A stretch of DNA of 52,753 nt from an uncultured Clostridia bacterium. Lineage in GTDB: Bacteria > Bacillota > Clostridia > Christensenellales > Aristaeellaceae. Below, one piece after another: positions 40,829-48,004 of the stretch; positions within the stretch are counted from its first letter, which is position 1, and each line of letters begins with the position of its first letter. The translations under genes and the position numbers were made by a program. The DNA lies in contig CAKUFA010000015.1 in assembly GCA_934647165.1 (NCBI GenBank), forward strand, positions 1-52,753. Direction: 5' to 3'. The notes beneath the pieces are model-generated. The model had not been told where the DNA came from, searched no databases, and saw nothing but the letters and a program-made list of their open reading frames with translations.

Positions 40829-41628
40829 AGCACAATGCCCTCCAGCACAATCAGACCGATAAGACCCAGCGTGCATGCCAGCGCCAGGTAGTCATTGCGG
40901 GTAATTTTAAGCACCCGAAGCCGCGTGCGGTTTTCACCGCCGTGGTAGCAGCGCGCTTCCATGGCCATGGCAAGGTCGCCTGCCCGGCGGAATGCACTGA
41001 CAAACAACGGCACCAGCAGCGGTACCATGGCCTTAGCACGCTTGAAGAGATTGCCGCTTTCAAAATCCGCGCCTCGAGCCATCTGCGCCTTCATGATTTT
41101 GTCCGTTTCTTCCAGCAGAGTGGGAATAAAGCGCAGGGCAATGGTCATCATCATGGCCAGCTCATGGGCAGGAAAGTGAATTTTCTTGAGCGGGGAAAGG
41201 ATCAGCTCCAATCCGTCAGCCAGCGAAACGGGAGAAGTGGTCAGCGTGAGAAGGGAGGTGCCGATGACCAGGAACATCAGACGCAGAGAGTAATGAACAG
41301 CCTGGTTCAGTCCTTCAGCGGTGATGGTGATGATACCCCAGTGCAGGAGCACTTTGGCGCCATTGGAAAAGAACAAATTCAGCAGGAACGTGAGAATAAG
41401 AATGAACCGCAGGGGCTTGAGTCCTTTCATCAACAGGCGAAAGGGGATTTTTGCCAATCGAGTGGTCATGTAAACAAAAGCAAGGATAACAGCGTAGCCA
41501 ACCAGCGTGTGAACCATGAACACGGCCACGATCATCAGCACAGTCAGCAAAATTTTCATGCGCGGGTCAAGGCGGTGGATCATGCTGTCAGAGGGATAAT
41601 ATTGCCCCATTGTAATGTCTTTCAGCAT
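40825..41628 (-). CDS. ecfT: ECF transporter transmembrane component EcfT
   Basis: A 267-aa membrane protein with five to six helices that couples the two ATPases to vitamin-binding S components. The cytoplasmic coupling helices carry the conserved Ala-Arg-Gly pattern in KAQMARGADF, and AMEARCYHGGENRTRLR near the end. SMIHRLDPRMKILLTVLMIV opens the first helix. The ATG at 41628 follows AAGGAGGGTCACC and overlaps the ecfA2 end by 7 bp; 34 upstream codons belong to ecfA2 in another frame. The folT at 15 kb is a plausible client. Confidence 0.95.
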   Translation of the reverse strand: MLKDITMGQYYPSDSMIHRLDPRMKILLTVLMIVAVFMVHTLVGYAVILAFVYMTTRLAKIPFRLLMKGLKPLRFILILTFLLNLFFSNGAKVLLHWGIITITAEGLNQAVHYSLRLMFLVIGTSLLTLTTSPVSLADGLELILSPLKKIHFPAHELAMMMTIALRFIPTLLEETDKIMKAQMARGADFESGNLFKRAKAMVPLLVPLFVSAFRRAGDLAMAMEARCYHGGENRTRLRVLKITRNDYLALACTLGLIGLIVLEGIVL

Positions 41629-42482
41629 TGGTGACCCTCCTTCCACAGCTTGAGGATGTCTTCTTTTATTTCCTCCAGGGTATACACATCGTCCGGCAGC
41701 TGAAGACCTTTCGCGCGCAGCATGGCGCAAAGCTTTGCAGCTTCGGGTACACCAAGGCCGATGCTTTCCATCATGTCTACTTGCCGGAAAATTTCCCGAG
41801 GGGTGCCGGTGGCTACCAGCTGGCCTCGATTCATGACAAGCAGCCGCGTGGCGAGACGTGCTACATCGTCCATGCTGTGGCTTACCATCACCACGGTTAC
41901 GCCGCTTTTATGCAGATCCTTGACCATGGCTAGGATACGGTCGCGTCCCTGAGGATCAAGGCCGGCGGTCGGCTCGTCCAGAATGAGCACCTTTGGCTCC
42001 ATGGCCAGCACGCCTGCGATGGCCACCCGGCGCATCTGTCCGCCGGAAAGCTCAAAAGGCGACCGGTTGGCATATTTGTCATAGTCCAGATGCACCCAGG
42101 TCATAGCCCTGCGCACCCGCACATCAATTTCCTCAGGCGTTAAACCCTGGTTTTTCGGCCCAAAGGCAATGTCCTTGGCCACAGTTTCTTCAAACAGCTG
42201 ATATTCGGGATACTGGAATACAAGACCTACTTTTTGCCGGACACGACGGCGATCAACCTTTTCACCGTTGAGATCTTCACCGTCAACCAGAATCTGACCT
42301 GAGGTGGGCTTCAGCAGTCCATTCAGGTGCTGCACCAGCGTGGATTTGCCGGAACCTGTGTGCCCGATCACTGCGATGAACTCGCCGTCGTTAATGGTCA
42401 GCGATACATTACGAATGGCCGTTGCCTGAAAGGCGCTGCCTGCGCTGTAGGTATGGGTCAGGTTTTTTACTTCGATGGGCAT
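41622..42482 (-). CDS. ecfA2: ECF transporter ATPase EcfA2
   Basis: A 286-aa ABC ATPase. Walker A is GHTGSGKST, the Q-loop FQYPEYQLFEETV is typical of EcfA2, the signature is LSGGQMRRVA, Walker B LILDEPTAGLD, and SHSMDD the switch. It opens PIEVKNLTHTYSAGSAFQA, the EcfA2-type N-terminus. It overlaps ecfA1 by 16 bp and ecfT by 7 bp. It forms a heterodimer with EcfA1 powering uptake of vitamins such as folate. Confidence 0.96.
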   Translation of the reverse strand: MPIEVKNLTHTYSAGSAFQATAIRNVSLTINDGEFIAVIGHTGSGKSTLVQHLNGLLKPTSGQILVDGEDLNGEKVDRRRVRQKVGLVFQYPEYQLFEETVAKDIAFGPKNQGLTPEEIDVRVRRAMTWVHLDYDKYANRSPFELSGGQMRRVAIAGVLAMEPKVLILDEPTAGLDPQGRDRILAMVKDLHKSGVTVVMVSHSMDDVARLATRLLVMNRGQLVATGTPREIFRQVDMMESIGLGVPEAAKLCAMLRAKGLQLPDDVYTLEEIKEDILKLWKEGHQC

Positions 42483-43309
42483 AGCAGCTTTTCAACCTCC
42501 TCGGCCATTTCTTCTACTGTCAAAATGCCCTCCGGCAAGGGCATGCCTGCTTCGCGCAGTTGGCGTGCAAGATCCGTCATGTGGGGGACGTCCAGATGGA
42601 GCGCACGCATCTGCTCGACTTCTTCAAACACCTGCCGCGGCGTCCCATCCCGCACTACCTGCCCGTCGGATACAACCACAACACGGTCAGCCTGGGCGGC
42701 CTCTTCCATAAAATGCGTAATCCACACAACGGTGATGCCCTTCTGTCGGTTCAGTTTGCGCACGGTGTCCAGCACTTCCTTGCGACCGGAAGGATCCAGC
42801 ATGGCGGTGGATTCATCGGCAATGATAACATCCGGTTCCATGGCCAACACACCTGCAATGGCCACACGCTGTTTTTGCCCGCCGGAAAGCATGTGCGGCG
42901 CTTTGTCGGCAAACTCGTTCATATGCACGGCAGCCAGCGCGGCTTCAATGCGCGGAAGCATTTCTTCCGTGGGCACACCCATGTTTTCCAGCCCGAAGGC
43001 CACATCCTCTTTCACCACGGAGGAAACAATCTGATTGTCCGGATTTTGAAAAATCATGCCGGCTCGCTGCCGGATGGGCAGCACGTTTTCTTCCTTGCGT
43101 GTATCCATGCCGCAAACGGTAACGACGCCCTCCGTGGGGATATACAGGGCGTTCAGGAGCTTGGCAAGCGTAGATTTACCTGAGCCGTTATGCCCAAGCA
43201 CTGCTACAAATTCACCCGGCATGATCTGGAGAGACACATTCTTTAATGCAGGCTCCGCAGCCTCGTCATAGGTGTAGGAAACGTTTTCCAACGTAATTCT
43301 TGCGTCCAT
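42467..43309 (-). CDS. ecfA1: ECF transporter ATPase EcfA1
   Basis: A 280-aa ABC ATPase. Walker A is GHNGSGKST, the Q-loop FQNPDNQIVSSVVKEDVAFG is the EcfA1 hallmark, the signature is LSGGQKQRVAIA, and Walker B with the catalytic Glu is VIIADESTAMLDP. A C-terminal extension (EEMAEEVEKLLC) follows the core. It heads a seven-gene operon; its ATG has AAGGAG and its promoter lies 35-63 bp upstream with a palindrome over the -35. Confidence 0.96.
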   Translation of the reverse strand: MDARITLENVSYTYDEAAEPALKNVSLQIMPGEFVAVLGHNGSGKSTLAKLLNALYIPTEGVVTVCGMDTRKEENVLPIRQRAGMIFQNPDNQIVSSVVKEDVAFGLENMGVPTEEMLPRIEAALAAVHMNEFADKAPHMLSGGQKQRVAIAGVLAMEPDVIIADESTAMLDPSGRKEVLDTVRKLNRQKGITVVWITHFMEEAAQADRVVVVSDGQVVRDGTPRQVFEEVEQMRALHLDVPHMTDLARQLREAGMPLPEGILTVEEMAEEVEKLLCPSK

Positions 43310-43343
43310 AGCGACTCCTTGTGTTCATAATAATCCAGTTTGT

Positions 43344-43372
43344 ATTTTATCACAGTGCCAACCTGTGCGCAA
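43344..43372 (-). promoter_or_regulatory. Promoter of the ecfA1-pepT operon
   Basis: Minus-strand TTGCGC (43372-43367) and TAAAAT (43349-43344) are 17 bp apart, about 35 bp upstream of ecfA1. Confidence 0.65.
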
Positions 43373-43381
43373 GCTTGCGCA
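43366..43381. repeat. Perfect 16-bp palindrome over the ecf promoter -35
   Basis: TGCGCAAGCTTGCGCA is a perfect palindrome that covers the -35 hexamer of the ecfA1 promoter, in the gap divergent from sdaAB. It may be a repressor operator; no regulator gene is adjacent. Confidence 0.6.
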
Positions 43382-43460
43382 GTGAAAGTTCATAACTTTT
43401 ATGTACGGCGTAGAGGTACATCCGCCACGGCACCGTGATAAAGGATTGCTTTTTTTCCCG

Positions 43461-43489
43461 TTGCAATCCTGCACATTACGCGGTAGAAT
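43461..43489 (+). promoter_or_regulatory. Promoter of sdaAB-sdaAA
   Basis: TTGCAA (43461-43466), 17 bp, TAGAAT (43484-43489), about 50 bp upstream of sdaAB. Confidence 0.7.
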
Positions 43490-43540
43490 GAAATAGAAGC
43501 GTGCGCCGCCATGCTGCACGCGGGAAGGCAGGTTTTTCTT

Positions 43541-44206
43541 GTGGATTTGTTTGACCTGATTGGGCCGGTGATGATCGGCCCCAGCAGTTCCCATACAGCC
43601 GGTGCGGCACGCATCGGTCTCACAGCGCGGATGCTCCTTGGTCAGCGCGTGATAAGGGCGGATATCGCTTTTCATGGCTCTTTTGCCGCAACGTATCAGG
43701 GACATGGCACCGACCGTGCCATTGTGGGCGGACTTATGGGTATGCAGGTGGACGATCCCCGCATCCGTAATTCGCTGGCACTTGCGCAGGAAGCGGGTAT
43801 GACGCTGAATTTTTCCACCGTTGTTATTCGTGGCGCACACCCCAACACGGTTCGGTTGAACATAGAAGGCGATAGCGGCGCGCATCTTACGATGGAGGCA
43901 GCTTCTATTGGCGGCGGTTTGATTGAAATTCGCCGTTTGGATGGGATGCATGTGGATTTCACCGGGCGAGAGAACACGTTGATGATCCACCATATTGATG
44001 CGCCGGGCATGATTGCCGCTGTGACCACTTATCTTGCGGAAAAGCGGGTGAATATTGCCACCATGCAGGTATACCGGCGCAGGGCAGGCGCAGATGCTAT
44101 GATGGTGCTGGAACTGGACTCTGCTCCGGATGCGGAATTGATGGCCGTGATCCGCGCTTTACCGGATGTGCAGTCTGCTGAATTTTTGAAAGGTCGTGAT
44201 GCATGA
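43541..44206 (+). CDS. sdaAB: L-serine ammonia-lyase, iron-sulfur-dependent, beta subunit
   Basis: A 221-aa subunit of serine dehydratase, which deaminates serine to pyruvate and ammonia. LFDLIGPVMIGPSSSHTAGA is the diagnostic N-terminus, and a C-terminal ACT domain follows (IDAPGMIAAVTTYLAEKRVN), likely regulatory. I place the start at GTG 43541, which has GGAAGGCAGG upstream and gives the family's short N-terminus; an ATG at 43511 would add ten residues. The stop overlaps the alpha-subunit start, and the two-subunit form is normal in Firmicutes. Confidence 0.95.
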   Translation: MDLFDLIGPVMIGPSSSHTAGAARIGLTARMLLGQRVIRADIAFHGSFAATYQGHGTDRAIVGGLMGMQVDDPRIRNSLALAQEAGMTLNFSTVVIRGAHPNTVRLNIEGDSGAHLTMEAASIGGGLIEIRRLDGMHVDFTGRENTLMIHHIDAPGMIAAVTTYLAEKRVNIATMQVYRRRAGADAMMVLELDSAPDAELMAVIRALPDVQSAEFLKGRDA

Positions 44207-45087
44207 TGAATTATACGTTGGCAGAGTGGGTCACGCTTTCAGAAAAGTGTGGGCTGGCACAAGCGGCCGTGCATGCGCAGGCAGAGGAAAGCGGACAGAA
44301 TGAAGCGACTGTCCGCGCGCGCATGGCTGAACGGCTGCATGCCATGCGGGAATCTGTGCGCGATGGCATGCAGGAGCAGCTGAAGTCCGTGTCCGGTCTG
44401 TCCGGTGGGCAGGCCGTGCTGCTCAAGCGGCACCTGGAAAGCGGGCGTGCATTGTGCGGGTCGCTCCTTGGCAAAGCGGAAGCATATGCGCTGGCGACGG
44501 CTGAATGCAATGCCTGTATGGGAAAAATCGTTGCCGCACCAACAGCCGGTGCTTGCGGCATCCTGCCGGGCGCTATCCTCGCCATGATGGAGGAAAAGGG
44601 GAAAACAGAGGAACAGGCGGTGGATGCGCTGTTTGTGGCGGCTGCTGTGGCGCAAGCCATTGCAACCCAGGCAAGCATTTCCGGCGCGGAGGGCGGCTGC
44701 CAGGCGGAGTGCGGTTCCGCAGCAGCCATGGCTGCCGCAGCCTTGTGCAGTCTGGAGGGAGGAAGCGCCAGGCAATGTGCGGACGCGGCGGCCTTTGCGC
44801 TGATGAACCTGCTGGGGTTGGTATGCGACCCAGCAGGTGGTTTGGTGGAGGTTCCCTGCGTGTACCGAAACGTTGGCTCTTCGGGTATAGCGTTCACGGC
44901 GGCGGATCTTGCACTGAGTGGTATCCGCTGCCCGATTGCACCGGATGAAGTGATCCTGGCCATGAAAGAGGTTGGCGATGCGCTGCCGCCGTCGCTGCGT
45001 GAAACAGGCGTTGGCGGTTGTGCGGGCTGCCCCAGCATCAAGGCACGGCTGGCATGCTCTATCCATGGAAAAAAAACGCCCCAGTAA
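44203..45087 (+). CDS. sdaAA: L-serine ammonia-lyase, iron-sulfur-dependent, alpha subunit
   Basis: A 294-aa catalytic subunit carrying an oxygen-sensitive [4Fe-4S] cluster. Cysteines lie in ECNACMGKIVAAPTAGACG, GCQAECGSAAAMAAA and VCDPAGGLVEVPC, with IPGAILA-like glycine loops. Oxygen sensitivity fits an anaerobe. ATG 44203 overlaps the sdaAB stop; a second ATG follows at once. A terminator lies 58 bp after the stop. Likely role: serine catabolism feeding pyruvate. Confidence 0.95.
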   Translation: MMNYTLAEWVTLSEKCGLAQAAVHAQAEESGQNEATVRARMAERLHAMRESVRDGMQEQLKSVSGLSGGQAVLLKRHLESGRALCGSLLGKAEAYALATAECNACMGKIVAAPTAGACGILPGAILAMMEEKGKTEEQAVDALFVAAAVAQAIATQASISGAEGGCQAECGSAAAMAAAALCSLEGGSARQCADAAAFALMNLLGLVCDPAGGLVEVPCVYRNVGSSGIAFTAADLALSGIRCPIAPDEVILAMKEVGDALPPSLRETGVGGCAGCPSIKARLACSIHGKKTPQ

Positions 45088-45144
45088 CAAACAAGAACGA
45101 CTTCGATCCCAGAAAACAGGGGGAGAGAAGTCTCCGGACAAGGA

Positions 45145-45192
45145 CAAACAATCCCTTGCTGCCTAAATGACCGCAAGGGATTGTTTGTTTTT
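45145..45192. terminator. Terminator between sdaAA and murC
   Basis: A 15-bp stem (CAAACAATCCCTTG with its complement, plus one further pair; 45145-45159 with 45173-45187) is followed by T5 on the plus strand. murC converges on it, ending 20 bp away. Confidence 0.85.
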
Positions 45193-45211
45193 ATCAGCCG
45201 TCTTTTGCACA

Positions 45212-46612
45212 TCAGCTGCGCTTTTCTGTTTCGTGCTTATGAATCTGTGCGTTGAGCATGTTGATGTCACCGCAGCCCATGGTGAGCACAAGGTCGCCGG
45301 GCTGCCAGTGGGCGCGAAGGTAGTTCTCCGTGTCGTCAAAGGAAGGCGTCCATACTGCGTCTATTCCGTTGGCGCGCATGCCATCCACCAGCATGCCGCT
45401 ATTCAGGTCGCCTGGATCTTTTTCCCGGGCGGCGCAAATATCCGTGACGAGGGTGAAATCTGCCACGACAGTGCAGGTGAGATAATCGCTGAACAGCTCC
45501 CGCACACGGCTGAAGGTATGGGGCTGCATCACGGCAAACAGGCGGCCTTTGCAGCGCTTGCGGGCAATGGATAGGGCGTTGCGCATTTCGGTGGGGTTGT
45601 GTCCGTAATCATGGAAAATCTCCACACCGTCTACCACATCGGTGAGCTCAAAGCGGCGATGCGCGCCGTGAAAACGGCTCAGGCTTTGGGCTGCCATGAC
45701 CATATCGGCGCCTAGCGCATGGGCGGCAGCCAAAGCGGCAAGGCCGTTTTCCACATTGAAATCACCCGGCACTTTCATGTCCACGTGAGCAATGATGTCC
45801 CCCAGATGGCAAAGGTCATAGGATGCATAACCCTGCGCATCTTCAGTCAGGTGTTCGGGGTGCCAGTCACATTCGGTGGTAAGGCCAAAGGTTTCCGTTC
45901 GGCGGCCGCATTGGGAAAGCAGCCTGCGCACCCGGGGATCGGTTCCCTTGCCGATAGCCATGCCGTTTTCCGGCAGCAAGGCCAGGAACTGGCCAAAGGT
46001 GGCTTCAATTTCATCAATGTCTTTGTAACAGTCCAAATGATCTGCATCGATATTCAGCACAACGGCCAATGTGGGGTGAAGCTTGAGGAAACTGCGGCGA
46101 AATTCGCAGGCCTCAGCCAGGAATGTGCTGCCTTTGCCAATGCGTGTGCTGCCGCCGATGGCATCCAGTACGCCGCCGATGTGCACGCTGGGATCCAGCC
46201 CGCCTTCCACAAGGATTTGGCTGAGCATAGAGGTTGTTGTGGTTTTGCCGTGTGCGCCGCAAATGCCAACAGCCTGCGGATAGCCTTCCATCAGCTGGCC
46301 AAGCAGGTAGGCACGCTCCAGGGTGGGAATGCCAAGGCGTGTGCACTCTTGCCGCTCAGGGTTATCCTCCGGAATGGCGGCTGTGTAGACTACCAGCGCC
46401 GCACCATGCACATTTTCCGCCCGATGACCGATCGTGACGGGAATGCCCTTATCACGCAGCGCGCCGAGGAGATAACCGTCTGTTCGGTCGGATCCTGTAA
46501 CCTGATAACCTTCCTCCAACAGCATTTCCGCCAAACCGGACATGCTGGAACCGCCAATGCCGATCATGTGAATCCGCTGGCCTTCATAATCCCGAATATG
46601 GGGTACTTGCAT
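45212..46612 (-). CDS. murC: UDP-N-acetylmuramate-L-alanine ligase
   Basis: A 466-aa Mur ligase that adds L-alanine to UDP-MurNAc in peptidoglycan precursor synthesis. RIHMIGIGGSSMSGLAEMLL is the MurC opening, ICGAHGKTTTTSM the ATP loop, NIDADHLDCYKD and HDYGHNPTEM central and C-terminal motifs. The common form of the last is DYGHHPTE; the His-to-Asn change here is a substitution to note. The start ATG 46612 has only a weak ribosome site and the frame extends 33 codons further upstream, beyond the promoter's -10. murC stands alone here, away from other mur genes. Confidence 0.95.
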   Translation of the reverse strand: MQVPHIRDYEGQRIHMIGIGGSSMSGLAEMLLEEGYQVTGSDRTDGYLLGALRDKGIPVTIGHRAENVHGAALVVYTAAIPEDNPERQECTRLGIPTLERAYLLGQLMEGYPQAVGICGAHGKTTTTSMLSQILVEGGLDPSVHIGGVLDAIGGSTRIGKGSTFLAEACEFRRSFLKLHPTLAVVLNIDADHLDCYKDIDEIEATFGQFLALLPENGMAIGKGTDPRVRRLLSQCGRRTETFGLTTECDWHPEHLTEDAQGYASYDLCHLGDIIAHVDMKVPGDFNVENGLAALAAAHALGADMVMAAQSLSRFHGAHRRFELTDVVDGVEIFHDYGHNPTEMRNALSIARKRCKGRLFAVMQPHTFSRVRELFSDYLTCTVVADFTLVTDICAAREKDPGDLNSGMLVDGMRANGIDAVWTPSFDDTENYLRAHWQPGDLVLTMGCGDINMLNAQIHKHETEKRS

Positions 46613-46660
46613 GCAGCATACACTCTTTTCCAAGGAATTGTGGCGTTTGCCACTATTTCT

Positions 46661-46690
46661 ATTATACACCAGACAGGCGGTAATAATCAA
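46661..46690 (-). promoter_or_regulatory. Promoter of murC
   Basis: Minus-strand TTGATT (46690-46685), 18 bp, TATAAT (46666-46661), about 50 bp upstream of murC. A GTGGC-AAAC-GCCAC hairpin (46640-46653) sits in the leader. Confidence 0.7.
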
Positions 46691-46709
46691 CCATGTGTGG
46701 GCTGCATAC

Positions 46710-46735
46710 AAAAAACGGCGGCCATGCAGCCGCCG
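46710..46735 (-). terminator. Terminator of the Dabb-protein transcript
   Basis: CGGCGGC (46716-46722) pairs with GCCGCCG (46729-46735) around a 6-nt loop, followed on the minus strand by T6, 17 bp after the gene end at 46752. Confidence 0.85.
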
Positions 46736-46751
46736 AAAAGGTGAAAACAGG

Positions 46752-47048
46752 TCAGGTCAAAGAACCATCGCAGTCAAAGATGGCCTTCTGCGCCAGCAAC
46801 GGGCCATAGGTTTCTTTCCACTGGTGGTGATATTCGCTTGCATCATAGGCTGCAAGTGCGCTTTCGTCCATATCAATCACAATCATCAGGTCATAGCGAT
46901 TGGGCCGGTGAATCACATTCGGGCGCACTGCCACACCATGAATCCCGGGCATGGCCAGCAGCTGCTCAAACAGTGCCGTAATTTGGGGAAGAAGAGCGGC
47001 TTTATCCGTTACCTGATCGTTGTACTTGGCAAGAATGTGGTGCAGCAT
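46752..47048 (-). CDS. Dabb (stress-responsive A/B barrel) protein
   Basis: A 98-aa protein that is one ferredoxin-like Dabb domain: MLHHILAKYNDQVTDKAALL at the start, GIHGVAVRPNVIHRPNRYDL in the middle, and YDASEYHHQWKETYGPLL near the end. Dabb proteins dimerise and include enzymes of aromatic degradation and stress proteins; the role of small single-domain versions is unknown. GGAGGC lies seven bases before the ATG at 47048, 19 bp after the preceding gene, and the 43 upstream codons are that gene in another frame. Confidence 0.88.
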   Translation of the reverse strand: MLHHILAKYNDQVTDKAALLPQITALFEQLLAMPGIHGVAVRPNVIHRPNRYDLMIVIDMDESALAAYDASEYHHQWKETYGPLLAQKAIFDCDGSLT

Positions 47049-47067
47049 GAAAATGCCTCCTTGTGGC

Positions 47068-47781
47068 TCAGGGCAAGTCGGTGCCGGTGGAGAGATCCGT
47101 GGCGGTAGAGAGATATGTGGCAGTGGACAGGTCGGTGGCACTTGCGGGCTCCTCCACGGGCTGCATATCGCGCACAAGGCAGGAGAGGAGCTTCACGGCG
47201 TTGTCGTTATTGCCGCAGTTGACCAGTACACACAGATAGGCATTGTCCGGATACACGCTGTATTGCTTAAAGCCGGTGAGCGTGCTGGCGGGAATGCCGA
47301 ACAGATGCCGTTCGCCAGAATCTTTATCAAGGCGCCAGCCTTTGTCCACAGCAATGCCGCAGTCCTCCACCTGCTGAAGCAGATCGGTATAGCTTTCCAA
47401 AGGAAGCATGCCGCCGTTGGAAGCATATTGCTGGAAGGTGCTGCCGTCCAACAGGTATACATCGCCTTCGCCTGCGGCCATGTAGGTGGATAGCTGCATG
47501 CTGCCGTAGTACTCATCATTGGTGAGTATTACGGAAGTCATTTGTTCCATGTCGCTCATTTCCGTTTGCTGAATATGCGCCAGGTACTCGTCCAGCAGTG
47601 TCTGATCGCCGTATACGCCGCTGACATAGAAATCTACCTTTTTGTCCTCCGGTGGGCGGTAAGCAGTCATGGTATAAATGAGATTCCAGCCTACAACGGA
47701 GAAAACTACCAGCAGTGCGTATTTCCACCAGTTGTAGCTCCAGTGTTGGCGAATGGTATCCTTGGTTACGGGGGTTTTCAT
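47068..47781 (-). CDS. Single-pass membrane protein with repeat tail, unknown function
   Basis: A 237-aa protein with a basic N-terminus, one transmembrane helix (KYALLVVFSVVGWNLIYTM, ~20-38) and an extracytoplasmic part, so type II topology. The extracellular region contains a DFYVSGVYGDQTLLDEYLA stretch, then beta/alpha segments resembling solute-binding proteins, ending in about four imperfect six-residue repeats (consensus STATDL). No named family recognised. The ATG at 47781 has AAAGGAG 14 bases upstream, rather distant; the 32 upstream codons are unlikely. It probably forms one transcript with the Dabb gene. Confidence 0.72.
   Translation of the reverse strand: MKTPVTKDTIRQHWSYNWWKYALLVVFSVVGWNLIYTMTAYRPPEDKKVDFYVSGVYGDQTLLDEYLAHIQQTEMSDMEQMTSVILTNDEYYGSMQLSTYMAAGEGDVYLLDGSTFQQYASNGGMLPLESYTDLLQQVEDCGIAVDKGWRLDKDSGERHLFGIPASTLTGFKQYSVYPDNAYLCVLVNCGNNDNAVKLLSCLVRDMQPVEEPASATDLSTATYLSTATDLSTGTDLP
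47074..47145 (-). repeat. Four 18-bp tandem repeats at the 3' end of a gene
   Basis: Imperfect 18-bp units, each coding six residues of consensus STATDL (SATDLS, TATYLS, TATDLS, TGTDL), lie at the end of the membrane-protein gene. Because the unit is a multiple of three, gain or loss of copies would keep the frame. Confidence 0.75.
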
Positions 47782-47927
47782 AGGCAGAAACGCTCCTTTT
47801 GCAAAAGCGCGGCTAATAAACCGCATATTGCACAGTATAACATAGGAAGGGCGAAAGCTCAACCGTGCAGGCAGCAAATTTCACACTGTTTTCACAACTG
47901 AAAAGAAATGGGTAAAAGGCGAACAGC

Positions 47928-47956
47928 TTGCAATCCGGTGCAGAATGTGATAAGAT
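47928..47956 (+). promoter_or_regulatory. Promoter of the polymerase Y/YolD pair
   Basis: TTGCAA (47928-47933), 17 bp, TAAGAT (47951-47956). A LexA-box-like sequence begins 13 bp after the -10. Confidence 0.55.
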
Positions 47957-47969
47957 GATGCATGAATGA

Positions 47970-47981
47970 GAACATAAGTTT
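47970..47981 (+). promoter_or_regulatory. Candidate LexA (SOS) box
   Basis: GAACATAAGTTT fits the Gram-positive SOS pattern GAAC-N4-GTTY and is followed by G, as in many functional sites. It lies at or just after the transcription start, where a repressor would block the polymerase Y gene. A partial match (CGAAC...) overlaps the -35. Confidence 0.55.
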
Positions 47982-48004
47982 GCTATACAATGGAGGTGAA
48001 GACG

